Below are positions 53,362 to 60,882 of a DNA stretch of 64,000 nt, piece after piece (positions within the stretch are counted from its first letter, which is position 1; every line of letters begins with the position of its first letter). The DNA is taken from assembly GCA_943328505.2 (NCBI GenBank), contig CALQAH020000001.1, positions 124,001-188,000 on the forward strand. Direction: 5' to 3'. The position numbers and the translations under genes were made by a program. The notes under the pieces are model-generated. The model made no database searches, had not been told where the DNA came from, and saw only the letters and a list, made by a program, of their open reading frames with translations. This DNA is from Rhizobium sp. Q54 (GTDB taxonomy: Bacteria; Bacteroidota; Bacteroidia; Flavobacteriales; Flavobacteriaceae).

Positions 53362-54303
53362 CTACATTAAAAATTTTCCACTAATGGAATTGTTGTGTTG
53401 CACCATGTGCATAACTTCTGCAAAAAGAGGCGCACAACTCACCACTCTTATTTTGTTTGATTGTTTCTTCAACGGAATAGAATCGGTTACAATTAATTCC
53501 AATAATTTTGAATTTTCAATCTTTTCATAAGCATCACCTGATAAAATCGCGTGCGTACAAATTGCTCTAACGCTCAATGCCCCTTTTTCGATCATTAGGT
53601 CGGCAGCTTTTGCAAGCGTTCCGCCGGTGTCAATCATATCATCAACAAGAACAACATGTCGCCCTTTTACTTCTCCGATTAATTCCATTGTATCAATTAC
53701 ATTGGCAATTTTTCGTTGTTTGTAACAAATTACTACATCCGATTCTAAAAATTTAGAATACGCATAGGCTCTTTTTGAACCTCCCATATCAGGAGAGGCA
53801 ATGGTTAGATTTGCTAAATTCAAACTTTTCACATAAGGCAAAAAGATGGTTGAAGCAAATAAATGGTCCACTGGTTTTTCAAAAAAACCTTGAATTTGAT
53901 CTGCATGCAAATCCATTGTCATGATTCGAGTAGCTCCGGCTGTTTCCAATAGTTTTGCAACTAATTTAGCTCCAATCGGTACTCTAGGTTTGTCTTTTCT
54001 GTCTTGTCTTGCCCATCCAAAATAAGGGATAACGGCTGTTACGTGACGTGCAGATGCTCTTTTAGCCGCATCAATCATCAATAACAATTCCATTAAGTTA
54101 TCGGCACTTGGAAAAGTGGAACAAACAATAAAAACGCGCAATCCTCTAATAGATTCCTCATAAGAGGGTTGAAACTCACCATCACTATATTTTGAAAACG
54201 TAACTTTACCTAGCGGAACACCATAGATTTCGGCCATCTGTTCGGCTAGATATACACTTTGGGAACACGCAAATATTTTTGCTTCTGGTTCTTGATGTGA
54301 CAT
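53362..54303 (-). CDS. prs: Ribose-phosphate pyrophosphokinase
   Basis: A 313-residue PRPP synthetase making PRPP from ribose 5-phosphate and ATP for nucleotide, His and Trp synthesis. The ATP-binding flexible-loop region includes FGWARQDRKDKPRVPI near residues 96-111; the metal-binding DLHADQIQGFF is near 134-144. The PRPP loop is VVLVDDMIDTGGTL near 219-232. Length is standard. A -7 element at 54425-54432 gives a leader of about 115 bases with a small CTCGT/ACGAG hairpin at its start. L25 follows. Confidence 0.95.
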   Translation of the reverse strand: MSHQEPEAKIFACSQSVYLAEQMAEIYGVPLGKVTFSKYSDGEFQPSYEESIRGLRVFIVCSTFPSADNLMELLLMIDAAKRASARHVTAVIPYFGWARQDRKDKPRVPIGAKLVAKLLETAGATRIMTMDLHADQIQGFFEKPVDHLFASTIFLPYVKSLNLANLTIASPDMGGSKRAYAYSKFLESDVVICYKQRKIANVIDTMELIGEVKGRHVVLVDDMIDTGGTLAKAADLMIEKGALSVRAICTHAILSGDAYEKIENSKLLELIVTDSIPLKKQSNKIRVVSCAPLFAEVMHMVQHNNSISGKFLM

Positions 54304-54424
54304 TGTACTGTGTTGTTTTTACGCCGCTCCGCTTGATACAATTTGGCTTTGTCTTTTGTCTAAGCTTGGTGTATATAAACGCCTCGGGTGTAGTTAGTTA
54401 GTTGTGTCTCGTTTTAACGAGGTG

Positions 54425-54432
54425 CAAATTTA
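54425..54432 (-). promoter_or_regulatory. -7 element upstream of prs
   Basis: Minus strand TAAATTTG, an exact match 122 bases before the ATG. The CTCGTTTTAACGAG palindrome at 54408-54421 would lie at the transcript 5' end. Confidence 0.4.
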
Positions 54433-54497
54433 GAAATTTAATCCGACTCTGAAAGGATATTTTCAAGTATTTTTTTAGAATATGAATTTTAATTTTT

Positions 54498-54505
54498 TAC
54501 ATTTG
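54498..54505 (+). promoter_or_regulatory. -7 element, possibly for tRNA-Leu
   Basis: TACATTTG, an exact match 145 bases upstream of the tRNA. It would place the 12-base tRNA 5'-end copy inside the precursor transcript. Confidence 0.35.
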
Positions 54506-54584
54506 CACCGTGTTCAAAAACAAGCACTATTTTTTATTGCATGTTTAACGCGATAAATCAACTGTTGTTGATTTTGTCTGTCAA

Positions 54585-54596
54585 GCCCGAATGGCG
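54585..54596 (+). repeat. 12-base copy of the tRNA-Leu 5' end
   Basis: GCCCGAATGGCG is identical to the first 12 bases of tRNA-Leu (54650-54661), 65 bases upstream in the same orientation. It lacks the rest of a tRNA. Confidence 0.75.
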
Positions 54597-54649
54597 ATAC
54601 CTTTAAATAATTTTTTCTAAAAATTAAAAAAAGAAAGTCATTCTTTAAT

Positions 54650-54729
54650 GCCCGAATGGCGGAATTGGTAGACGCGCTGGTCTCAAACACCTGTGGGAAA
54701 CCGTGCCGGTTCGACTCCGGCTTCGGGTA
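54650..54729 (+). tRNA. tRNA-Leu (anticodon CAA)
   Basis: A class II tRNA of 80 bases. The acceptor GCCCGAA (54650-54656) pairs with TTCGGGT (54722-54728) with a terminal G-T wobble; the discriminator is A54729. The anticodon loop CTCAAAC gives CAA at 54684-54686, reading UUG. The T arm is GCCGG-TTCGACT-CCGGC. One mismatch (T-T) sits inside the anticodon stem. CCA is not encoded. Confidence 0.93.
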
Positions 54730-54733
54730 CATG

Positions 54734-54762
54734 AAACCTCTCAGAAATGAGAGGTTTTTTTT
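54734..54762 (+). terminator. Terminator after tRNA-Leu
   Basis: AAACCTCTCA pairs with TGAGAGGTTT around a GAAA loop, followed by a run of T. It begins 4 bases after the tRNA end. Confidence 0.9.
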
Positions 54763-54793
54763 ACGCCCTTAAAGTACTTTAATATATTTTTTA

Positions 54794-54801
54794 TACTTTT
54801 G
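54794..54801 (+). promoter_or_regulatory. -7 element upstream of the LamG gene
   Basis: TACTTTTG, an exact match 28 bases before the ATG at 54829. The longer in-frame TTG start at 54799 falls inside this element and is rejected. Confidence 0.5.
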
Positions 54802-54828
54802 AAGTCTAATTACTTAACATTTAACAAA

Positions 54829-56580
54829 ATGAAAAAAACAATACTCTTTTTGGTGATGGCTGTAGCTTTAACCACCCAAACACTTTTTGCTCAAGTGCCA
54901 TCTTATGTTCCTACTGATGGTCTTGTTGGTTATTGGCCGTTTAATGGCAATGCCAATGATGAGAGTGGTAATGGAAACAATGGAGTTGTCAATGGGGCTG
55001 CATTAGCCATTGATAGATTTGGCAACATTGATAAATCATACAGTTTTGATGGAATCTCAAACTATATATCAATTAATAATAGTTCTTCCTTAAACATTAT
55101 TGGTACACAAATAACCTTATCATTTTGGTTGTACTCAAATAATAATCCAAATGACGCAAATTATAAAGGCATTTCTAAAGGTGGCTATGACGTTGGTTCA
55201 GGGTATGAGTTCATGTATAGAAATTCTTTAAGTGGTGATGATGGCGTAATTTCAATTACTGGAGGTACAGGAATACAGGCTTGTGACGTTGGTTATAACA
55301 TGAATGCAGCTTTTGGGCAATGGATACATTTAGCAGTAACTTTGAATAATGGTGTTGCGAGCTTTTATGTTAATGGCGTGTATCAAGTAGGCAATAATTT
55401 AAATCAAATAAGTCAATTTGTATCTAATAATTCTGAGTTATTGTTTGGAAAAAGAAATCCATTAAATAGTAATGCTGGTTTTTTAAACGGTAAACTCGAT
55501 GATATCGGCATATGGAACCGTGCCCTAACCCAACAAGAAATCACCAATATGTATAACGGGGTTAATTATAGCGACACTTGTAATGCAGTCAGTGGTTCTT
55601 TAACTCAAGGTCTTATTGGCTATTGGCCATTTTGTGGTAACGCTAATGATGATAGCGGAAATGGGAACAATGGAACTGTTAATGGGGCTACGTTGACAAC
55701 GGATAGATTTGGGAATAGTAACAGTGCATATAGTTTTGATGGAAATGATGATGTTGTTATTCCAAATTCTACTTCTATTGAGACTATTTCAAATAGTTTT
55801 AGTATTAGTGTTTGGTCAAAAATTGATTCGTTTAACAATTTTGGATTATTTCCAATAATTGATAAAAATAATTTATGCCCTTCATCATCTGGCTCAACTC
55901 CACTTTTTGTTAATGGGTCTAATTCAACTAATGGTTATCATTATCAAAGTATTAATTGTGGAACACAAAATATGATTGGAATTGAAGGTGAGTCCTCAAT
56001 TTTAAATCAATGGGTAAATACGGTTGTTTCTTATGATGGGATTTCGTTAAAAATTTACAGAAACGGTGTTTTGAAGTCTTCAAATCCTTATAATATTTCA
56101 GTAGTTATTAATTCTTCTAATTTAACAATTGGTCATGCACTATTTGGAGTGCCTCATTTTGCATATGGATTAATCGACGATATTGGTATTTGGAACCGTG
56201 CACTTTCGCAACAAGAAATCACAAACTTATATAACGCCAACCAGTGCATCACCAACATCACCGTTACGGATACGCTCATTATAAACGTGGGGCAACTATC
56301 TTACAACAACCCAGCAACGTATGCCAACAACATCACGATGGCTCCCAATCCTGCAAGCACCCAAATCAACATCAACTTCAACAACATTACCAATTTGAAC
56401 GGTGGAACATTGAAAATCATTAACTCATTGGGTCAAGAAGTGGCCACAACACCAATTACTACTTCTGGAACAAACAGCACTATGCAACTCGAAACGTGGG
56501 GCGGAACTGGAATGTACTTTGTTCAAATCATCAACCCACAAGGTCAAATTGTGGATATTAAAAAGATTATATTGCAATAA
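54829..56580 (+). CDS. Secreted protein with two LamG domains and T9SS sorting domain
   Basis: A 583-residue protein exported by Sec and then type IX secretion. The signal peptide ends LFAQ (residue 21/22). Two LamG/concanavalin-like domains are at about residues 30-245 and 257-472. They share start DGLVGYWPFNGNANDESGNG / QGLIGYWPFCGNANDDSGNG and end DDIGIWNRAL-QQEIT. The C-terminal T9SS type A domain covers about 498-583 (APNPAST ... GMYFVQIINPQGQIVDIKKI). The duplicated domains suggest glycan binding or adhesion at the cell surface. No enzyme domain is present. A terminator follows. Confidence 0.9.
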   Translation: MKKTILFLVMAVALTTQTLFAQVPSYVPTDGLVGYWPFNGNANDESGNGNNGVVNGAALAIDRFGNIDKSYSFDGISNYISINNSSSLNIIGTQITLSFWLYSNNNPNDANYKGISKGGYDVGSGYEFMYRNSLSGDDGVISITGGTGIQACDVGYNMNAAFGQWIHLAVTLNNGVASFYVNGVYQVGNNLNQISQFVSNNSELLFGKRNPLNSNAGFLNGKLDDIGIWNRALTQQEITNMYNGVNYSDTCNAVSGSLTQGLIGYWPFCGNANDDSGNGNNGTVNGATLTTDRFGNSNSAYSFDGNDDVVIPNSTSIETISNSFSISVWSKIDSFNNFGLFPIIDKNNLCPSSSGSTPLFVNGSNSTNGYHYQSINCGTQNMIGIEGESSILNQWVNTVVSYDGISLKIYRNGVLKSSNPYNISVVINSSNLTIGHALFGVPHFAYGLIDDIGIWNRALSQQEITNLYNANQCITNITVTDTLIINVGQLSYNNPATYANNITMAPNPASTQININFNNITNLNGGTLKIINSLGQEVATTPITTSGTNSTMQLETWGGTGMYFVQIINPQGQIVDIKKIILQ

Positions 56581-56600
56581 GTTTAGTTACGTTACAAATG

Positions 56601-56626
56601 AGCCACAGGAAACTGTGGCTTTTTTG
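56601..56626 (+). terminator. Terminator after the LamG gene
   Basis: GCCACAG pairs with CTGTGGC around a GAAA loop, followed by TTTTTTGTT. It begins 21 bases after the stop. Confidence 0.88.
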
Positions 56627-56708
56627 TTAGCAGCAAGTAGGCGTAGTGCAATCGTTTTAAATCTACTATAAAATGGTTCGACAACTTAATAGTGAAGGGT
56701 ACTTTAAG

Positions 56709-56738
56709 AACCTCCAAGAAATTGGAGGTTTTTTTATT
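56709..56738 (+). terminator. Second plus-strand terminator
   Basis: AACCTCCAA pairs with TTGGAGGTT around GAAA, followed by a plus-strand T-run. The minus strand lacks a T-run after it, so it is not a good terminator for the M48 gene. What transcript it ends is unclear. Confidence 0.75.
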
Positions 56739-57538
56739 TAATAAGTAGCTGCTTGTTTTTGAAGAGTCTTCCATGCTTCTTCAGATATTGTTGCTTTGTT
56801 TTTTAGTTTTTTGTCTTTGATGTAATCCAAAATATATTTGGCTCGTTCTTCGGATTCGGGATGAGAAGAAATCCAATACATGCTTTTGGAGACTTCGCTA
56901 TCTTGAGCCATTTGGAACATGAAATCGGCCATTGGTTTTGGGTCAATTTGTGCTTTTATCATATAATCAACACTCGCTAAATCGGCTTCTTTTTCCAAAG
57001 TTCTATCATAAGCAGAGGATGAAATAGTTTTGAAAATTTCTTTTAAAATTTGCCCGCCTTTTCCTCCAGCTGTAGCTGAAAGTAGTACTGAAAACCCAAT
57101 TTCTTTGGATAATTTTTTCATCACGTGATTGAATTCTATATGAGCAATTTCATGTCCTAAAACGCCTTGCAATGCTTCTTGTTTTTTGCAATCTACTATC
57201 AATCCAGTATACACAACCAAATGATTGTTGGGTAAAGCGAAGGCATTGATTTCGTCTTTTTTAACAATATGAACTTTTAGAGAATCACGGTCAATGTTGT
57301 TTTTATCACAAATTGGTTTTACTAATTTGTCTATTGTTTTAACGATGGAATCATTGGTTATCACCTCTTCGGTGCGTGCAATTTCATCCCAAATTAAATC
57401 GCCTAAAGTGTTTTCCACTTTGGTGGTTCGTTCTTCAATTTTGAAAAACTTCATATAGTCCAATTGGGAAGAAGCATACCAAACAATTGCAAAACTTAGT
57501 ACTATAAAAATGCCTTGGAAAATGATTTTCTTTATCAT
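56738..57538 (-). CDS. M48 family metallopeptidase
   Basis: A 266-residue membrane-anchored zinc peptidase. An N-terminal TM (about residues 4-22) is followed by the peptidase domain with GVLGHEIAHIEFNHV (HExxH) near residues 127-141. The third ligand is in EKEADLASVDYMIKA near 182-196, and WISSHPESEERAKYI is also typical of the M48 loop. The start is ATG 57538 (MIKKII), which overlaps the upstream DUF4870 stop (ATGA); the in-frame ATG at 57547 is less likely. Protein quality control at the membrane is probable, as for BepA/LoiP-type enzymes. Confidence 0.9.
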   Translation of the reverse strand: MIKKIIFQGIFIVLSFAIVWYASSQLDYMKFFKIEERTTKVENTLGDLIWDEIARTEEVITNDSIVKTIDKLVKPICDKNNIDRDSLKVHIVKKDEINAFALPNNHLVVYTGLIVDCKKQEALQGVLGHEIAHIEFNHVMKKLSKEIGFSVLLSATAGGKGGQILKEIFKTISSSAYDRTLEKEADLASVDYMIKAQIDPKPMADFMFQMAQDSEVSKSMYWISSHPESEERAKYILDYIKDKKLKNKATISEEAWKTLQKQAATY

Positions 57539-57966
57539 GGTCTGCAAATTAAATTAGTAAGGTTGCCAAAAAATAAAAATTCAACGTGTTTTCCTTTTCG
57601 AGTTTGTACTGCGCCATAAATGGTAGATATTAATTCTAAAATATTAAAAATAATAACCGTAAAAATGTATGCAAAATATTGATTGCTCACTTTTTCATCA
57701 GAAAAAATTATAGAGACTGTCCACCAAAAACTAAAGCTGTTAATAGCTAATAATGCCATTTGTGAAAATAAAGATTGCATGCAATGCCAACGCACAAAAT
57801 AGGTTGATTTTCTGTTGGCAATAAAGAAAAATAGAGTTGCAAGCAAATTAAGAATAGGTAATGGTAAACCTGCTATTACAGCTACTAATGACATTAAATA
57901 ACTGTTGGAAGCTTTTTCGGCTTCGTGTTCGCTGGGTTTGTAAGCAAAAGTTGTTTCTTGTATCAT
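57535..57966 (-). CDS. DUF4870 membrane protein
   Basis: A 143-residue protein with three to four TM segments. Its sequence of small membrane helices with STYFVRWHCMQSLFSQ near residues 53-68 resembles the FHA-xQ pattern of DUF4870/Tic20-like proteins (here RWHCMQS in place of RFHAxQA). It overlaps the genes on both sides by four bases (ATGA at each junction), so M48, DUF4870 and DUF2752 are translationally coupled. The function is unknown; context suggests a membrane complex with the peptidase. Confidence 0.7.
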   Translation of the reverse strand: MIQETTFAYKPSEHEAEKASNSYLMSLVAVIAGLPLPILNLLATLFFFIANRKSTYFVRWHCMQSLFSQMALLAINSFSFWWTVSIIFSDEKVSNQYFAYIFTVIIFNILELISTIYGAVQTRKGKHVEFLFFGNLTNLICRP

Positions 57967-58367
57967 ATTTGTTTATAAATATTCCAAATCCAATTAAAAA
58001 GCACTAACACTATTAAAATAACAGCAAGCCATTTAATTCTGATAGTTTTTTCAATTTGAATATACGATTTGTGAAAAGTGTCTTTTTTAAAAATTAAGTC
58101 AAAGATTATCCAAAAGGGAACAATTGTCATAATCAATACAACAAGGATTCCGAATGGATTCATTTGTAACGAGGCTAAAACATTTCCTTGCAAAAGCAAT
58201 TGAACCGCTCTAGTTGTGCCACAAGAAGGACAAGGAATTCCTGTTACATTCTTAATGATACAAACGCCAAAATGAGTGTTTTTGTAATCCTGTAAATGGT
58301 ATAAAAGATAAATAAAACCTAAAAAACAAGCTATAAGAAATAGCCAATACAACTTGTTTCTAGTCAT
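57963..58367 (-). CDS. DUF2752 membrane protein
   Basis: A 134-residue protein with an N-terminal TM and two more hydrophobic segments (about residues 70-92 and 108-127). The signature GIPCPSCGTTRA at about residues 42-53, with CxxC, and QMNPFGILV identify DUF2752. It overlaps DUF4870 by 4 bases and follows the TM2 gene after only 3. The Cys pair may bind metal or be redox active. The role is unknown. Confidence 0.85.
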   Translation of the reverse strand: MTRNKLYWLFLIACFLGFIYLLYHLQDYKNTHFGVCIIKNVTGIPCPSCGTTRAVQLLLQGNVLASLQMNPFGILVVLIMTIVPFWIIFDLIFKKDTFHKSYIQIEKTIRIKWLAVILIVLVLFNWIWNIYKQI

Positions 58368-58370
58368 TAT

Positions 58371-58712
58371 TTAGTACAAAGCGTTTTGAAACATTTCCAT
58401 GTTTTTCTCACGAGTAGCGCCCATAATTAAGAACCAGTCGATAATGGTCCAAATTCCGAGTCCACCACACGTTAAAAGTTTACCAATTCCCATTCCGGTA
58501 TCACCAATAAAAAAACGGTCAATGCCCAAAGAACCTCCACCAACGATGGATATAATTAATGCAGTTGTAGGGTCTTTTAGTTGCAAAGTTTGCACCATTC
58601 CCCATTTCGATTCATCAATTGTTAATAGCTTCTCTCTCACGGCGTTCAAATGATAACTCTCGAAGAATTTGGCATTCATCATCATGAACATGTCAATTTT
58701 TTGTGTTTCCAT
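58371..58712 (-). CDS. TM2 domain protein
   Basis: A 113-residue protein with a TM2 domain: two C-terminal TM helices joined by a short turn with GSLGIDRFFIGDTGMGIGKLLTCGGLGIWTIIDWFLI, at about residues 59-95. The N-terminal half is soluble. It heads the TM2-DUF2752-DUF4870-M48 operon, in which each gene touches the next. These families recur together in Bacteroidota, but a shared function has not been shown. Confidence 0.85.
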   Translation of the reverse strand: METQKIDMFMMMNAKFFESYHLNAVREKLLTIDESKWGMVQTLQLKDPTTALIISIVGGGSLGIDRFFIGDTGMGIGKLLTCGGLGIWTIIDWFLIMGATREKNMEMFQNALY

Positions 58713-58762
58713 AAAGGCTTGTTATTTGGGTTTAATTATTTTGCTACTAAAATATAAAAAAA

Positions 58763-59161
58763 TTACAAGAAAGCACTATCAATAGGTTCCCAAAGTTCAA
58801 TTTTATTTCCTTCGGGATCCATAATCCAGCCAAATTTTCCATAATCATAGGTTTCCATTTCGCCAACGATGGTTACACCTTCTTCTTTCAAAACTTCCAA
58901 AAGCGCTTCAAGATTATCTACCCTGTAGTTCATCATGAACGGTTTTTCACTCGGCTGAAAGTACTTGGTATTGGCGTCAAATGGCGACCATTGTGTTGTG
59001 CAATCCTTGCCATCTTTGTCTTTCCAGTTAAAGGACCAGCCATACGAATCTACGGGTATTCCCAGATGGTTTTTGTACCAATCTTTAATTTGATTTGGAT
59101 TTTCAGATTTGAAGAAAAAGCCTCCAATTCCTGTTACTCGTTTAATGTCTTTATTACTCAT
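58763..59161 (-). CDS. VOC/glyoxalase-family protein
   Basis: A 132-residue vicinal oxygen chelate fold protein. Two beta-alpha-beta-beta-beta modules are visible: ITGIGGFFFKSENPNQIKDWYKNHLG-type N-terminal part and the C-terminal GWIMDPEGNKIELWEP, with Glu as a likely metal ligand. The start is ATG 59161 (MSNKDIK), overlapping the dehydrogenase stop by 8 bases; the ATG at 59185 would overlap further. The substrate is unknown; metal binding is plausible but the first ligand is unclear. Confidence 0.82.
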   Translation of the reverse strand: MSNKDIKRVTGIGGFFFKSENPNQIKDWYKNHLGIPVDSYGWSFNWKDKDGKDCTTQWSPFDANTKYFQPSEKPFMMNYRVDNLEALLEVLKEEGVTIVGEMETYDYGKFGWIMDPEGNKIELWEPIDSAFL

Positions 59162-60110
59162 ATTTTTGGATGATTTTGTCAACAATGACTTGTGCTAATT
59201 TTTGGTGACTTTCAAATGTCCACCCTGCAATGTGAGGTGTTAATAGAACTTTATCGGAAGCTAGTAAATACGAATAAGCATTGGGTTTTTGCTCGTCTAA
59301 AAATAGGTTTTCAAAGGACAGTTTTTCATATTCTAAAACATCCAAACCCGCACCTAAAATTTTACCCGATTCTAAAGCTATAACTAAATCATCCGTAACT
59401 ACATTTTTCCCGCGTGATGTATTAACAAACCAAAAGGGTTTTGCAAACTGATTGATGAAAAGGGTATTTATCATTTTATCCGTTGCTGGAGTCCACGGAA
59501 TGTGCAAACTCAAAACATCGCTTTGCTCTTGCAATTCTTGTAACGAAACTTGTTTTGCATTTTCATCACCAATATTTTCTAAAATATCATAAAACAAAAC
59601 CCGCACGTCAAAACCTTTCAGCTTTTTAGCAAAGGATTTTCCCATATTGCCATACCCAATTAGTCCTATTGTTTTACCTTCAAGTTCAAAACCACGATTG
59701 CCTTCACGAATCCATTTGCCTTCACGCACTAATTTGTCGGCACGGTTGAGCTTATTCATTAGTGATAGCAACATTCCCAACGTATGTTCGCCAACGGCAT
59801 TGCTATTGCCTTCGGGTGCGGCAATTAATTGAATTCCTTTTTGAATAGCATACTCACAATCGATACTTTCCAAACCAGCGCCAACTCGTGCAATGAATTG
59901 TAAATTGGTGGCTTTGTCCAAAAAAGTCTTGTCAATTTTAAAGCGACTTCGGATGACGATGCCTTGATATTCTTGAATTTTGGTTTCAATGATTTCCTTA
60001 GAGGAACTAAAATCTTGATGGTTTTCAAAACCGGCTTGTTGCAATTGTTCCCAAAGTAAGGGATGATTGCTGTCAAGATGAAGGATTTTTATTAAAGAAT
60101 TTGATGACAT
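59154..60110 (-). CDS. D-isomer-specific 2-hydroxyacid dehydrogenase
   Basis: A 318-residue NAD-dependent dehydrogenase. The Rossmann motif is GLIGYGNMGKSFAKKL near residues 149-164. Catalytic residues are Arg in FVNTSRGKNVV (near 234), Glu in GLDVLEYEKLSF (near 260) and His in LLTPHIAGWTFESH (near 293). The pattern matches the phosphoglycerate dehydrogenase/glyoxylate reductase superfamily, but no ACT domain is present, so assignment as serA is not safe. The VOC gene follows with an 8-base overlap. Confidence 0.87.
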   Translation of the reverse strand: MSSNSLIKILHLDSNHPLLWEQLQQAGFENHQDFSSSKEIIETKIQEYQGIVIRSRFKIDKTFLDKATNLQFIARVGAGLESIDCEYAIQKGIQLIAAPEGNSNAVGEHTLGMLLSLMNKLNRADKLVREGKWIREGNRGFELEGKTIGLIGYGNMGKSFAKKLKGFDVRVLFYDILENIGDENAKQVSLQELQEQSDVLSLHIPWTPATDKMINTLFINQFAKPFWFVNTSRGKNVVTDDLVIALESGKILGAGLDVLEYEKLSFENLFLDEQKPNAYSYLLASDKVLLTPHIAGWTFESHQKLAQVIVDKIIQKYE

Positions 60111-60135
60111 AAAAAATAGAAAGGATAAAAATACT

Positions 60136-60143
60136 TATTTTTG
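60136..60143 (+). promoter_or_regulatory. -7 element upstream of the 60.2-kb secreted protein
   Basis: TATTTTTG, an exact match 26 bases before the ATG at 60169. Confidence 0.45.
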
Positions 60144-60168
60144 GAATAGTATCCATATTATTTACCAA

Positions 60169-60882
60169 ATGAAAAAAGTATTTCTGCTGATTAGTTTGTT
60201 TGCTTCCTGCCAATTGTTCAGTCAGAGAGAATATAAATTTGATTATGGTTTAACGTATAGTTTTAAGATAAAAAACGAAAAAACAGCAACCAATGTCTAT
60301 TTAGTTAATTCTAAAGAAAACAATTACTATTTATACATTCATGATGGAGATAGTATAAATTCAACCTTGCATTTTTATGATTTTAAAGGTCTGATGGTTA
60401 ATGGAATGATGAAAAATGCTAAAGCTTATCAATCATCTGAATATGTTTCAAATTGTAATGAAGTTTTACCTTTAAAAAACCCTTATAAATACCAAATAAA
60501 CAATTATGAATTTGTAAACTTAAAGGATACGGTACTAAACGACACAAGCTATTATCATTATAAAATAAGAAGTCTAAAAAGTTTAAAATATCAAAAAAGA
60601 AAAAAAATCTTAACTATTCATTATATCGTTGATAAATCTTCCAATAAATTTATTCCTTTTTTATGGAATCCAACTATTTATGAAGAATGGAAAAACGAAA
60701 AAAATATTCCAAATGGATATCCAAAAATAATTTTTAAGGAAAATTTTGAAGGTAAAATCACATCCGTTTTTTCACTGGTATCTATAAAGAAAATAGAGCG
60801 GAAACTGACTATTCCTGAAGAATGTGATTATACCAAAGCTGGAATAAAATATATTCCTAAAACAACATTTAATGGCTTTTGA
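60169..60882 (+). CDS. Secreted protein of unknown function
   Basis: A 237-residue protein beginning MKKVFLLISLFASCQLFSQ, a signal peptide with a cysteine at position 14, cleaved probably after SQ. The remainder is beta-rich and polar (YKFDYGLTYSFKIKN, INSTLHFYDFKGLMVNG), with Lys- and Asn-rich composition. No domain is recognised. It is monocistronic, convergent with mgtE (the stop codons are adjacent), and divergent from the dehydrogenase. It is probably periplasmic or on the outer membrane. Confidence 0.65.
   Translation: MKKVFLLISLFASCQLFSQREYKFDYGLTYSFKIKNEKTATNVYLVNSKENNYYLYIHDGDSINSTLHFYDFKGLMVNGMMKNAKAYQSSEYVSNCNEVLPLKNPYKYQINNYEFVNLKDTVLNDTSYYHYKIRSLKSLKYQKRKKILTIHYIVDKSSNKFIPFLWNPTIYEEWKNEKNIPNGYPKIIFKENFEGKITSVFSLVSIKKIERKLTIPEECDYTKAGIKYIPKTTFNGF

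Larger units (their letters stand above)
54304..54649. other. Intergenic region between prs and tRNA-Leu
   Basis: A 346-base spacer holding the prs leader and -7 element, a promoter-like element for tRNA-Leu (54498-54505), a hairpin AAATCAAC/GTTGATTT around 54555-54574, and a 12-base copy of the tRNA-Leu 5' end (54585-54596). No credible ORF was seen. Confidence 0.6.
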
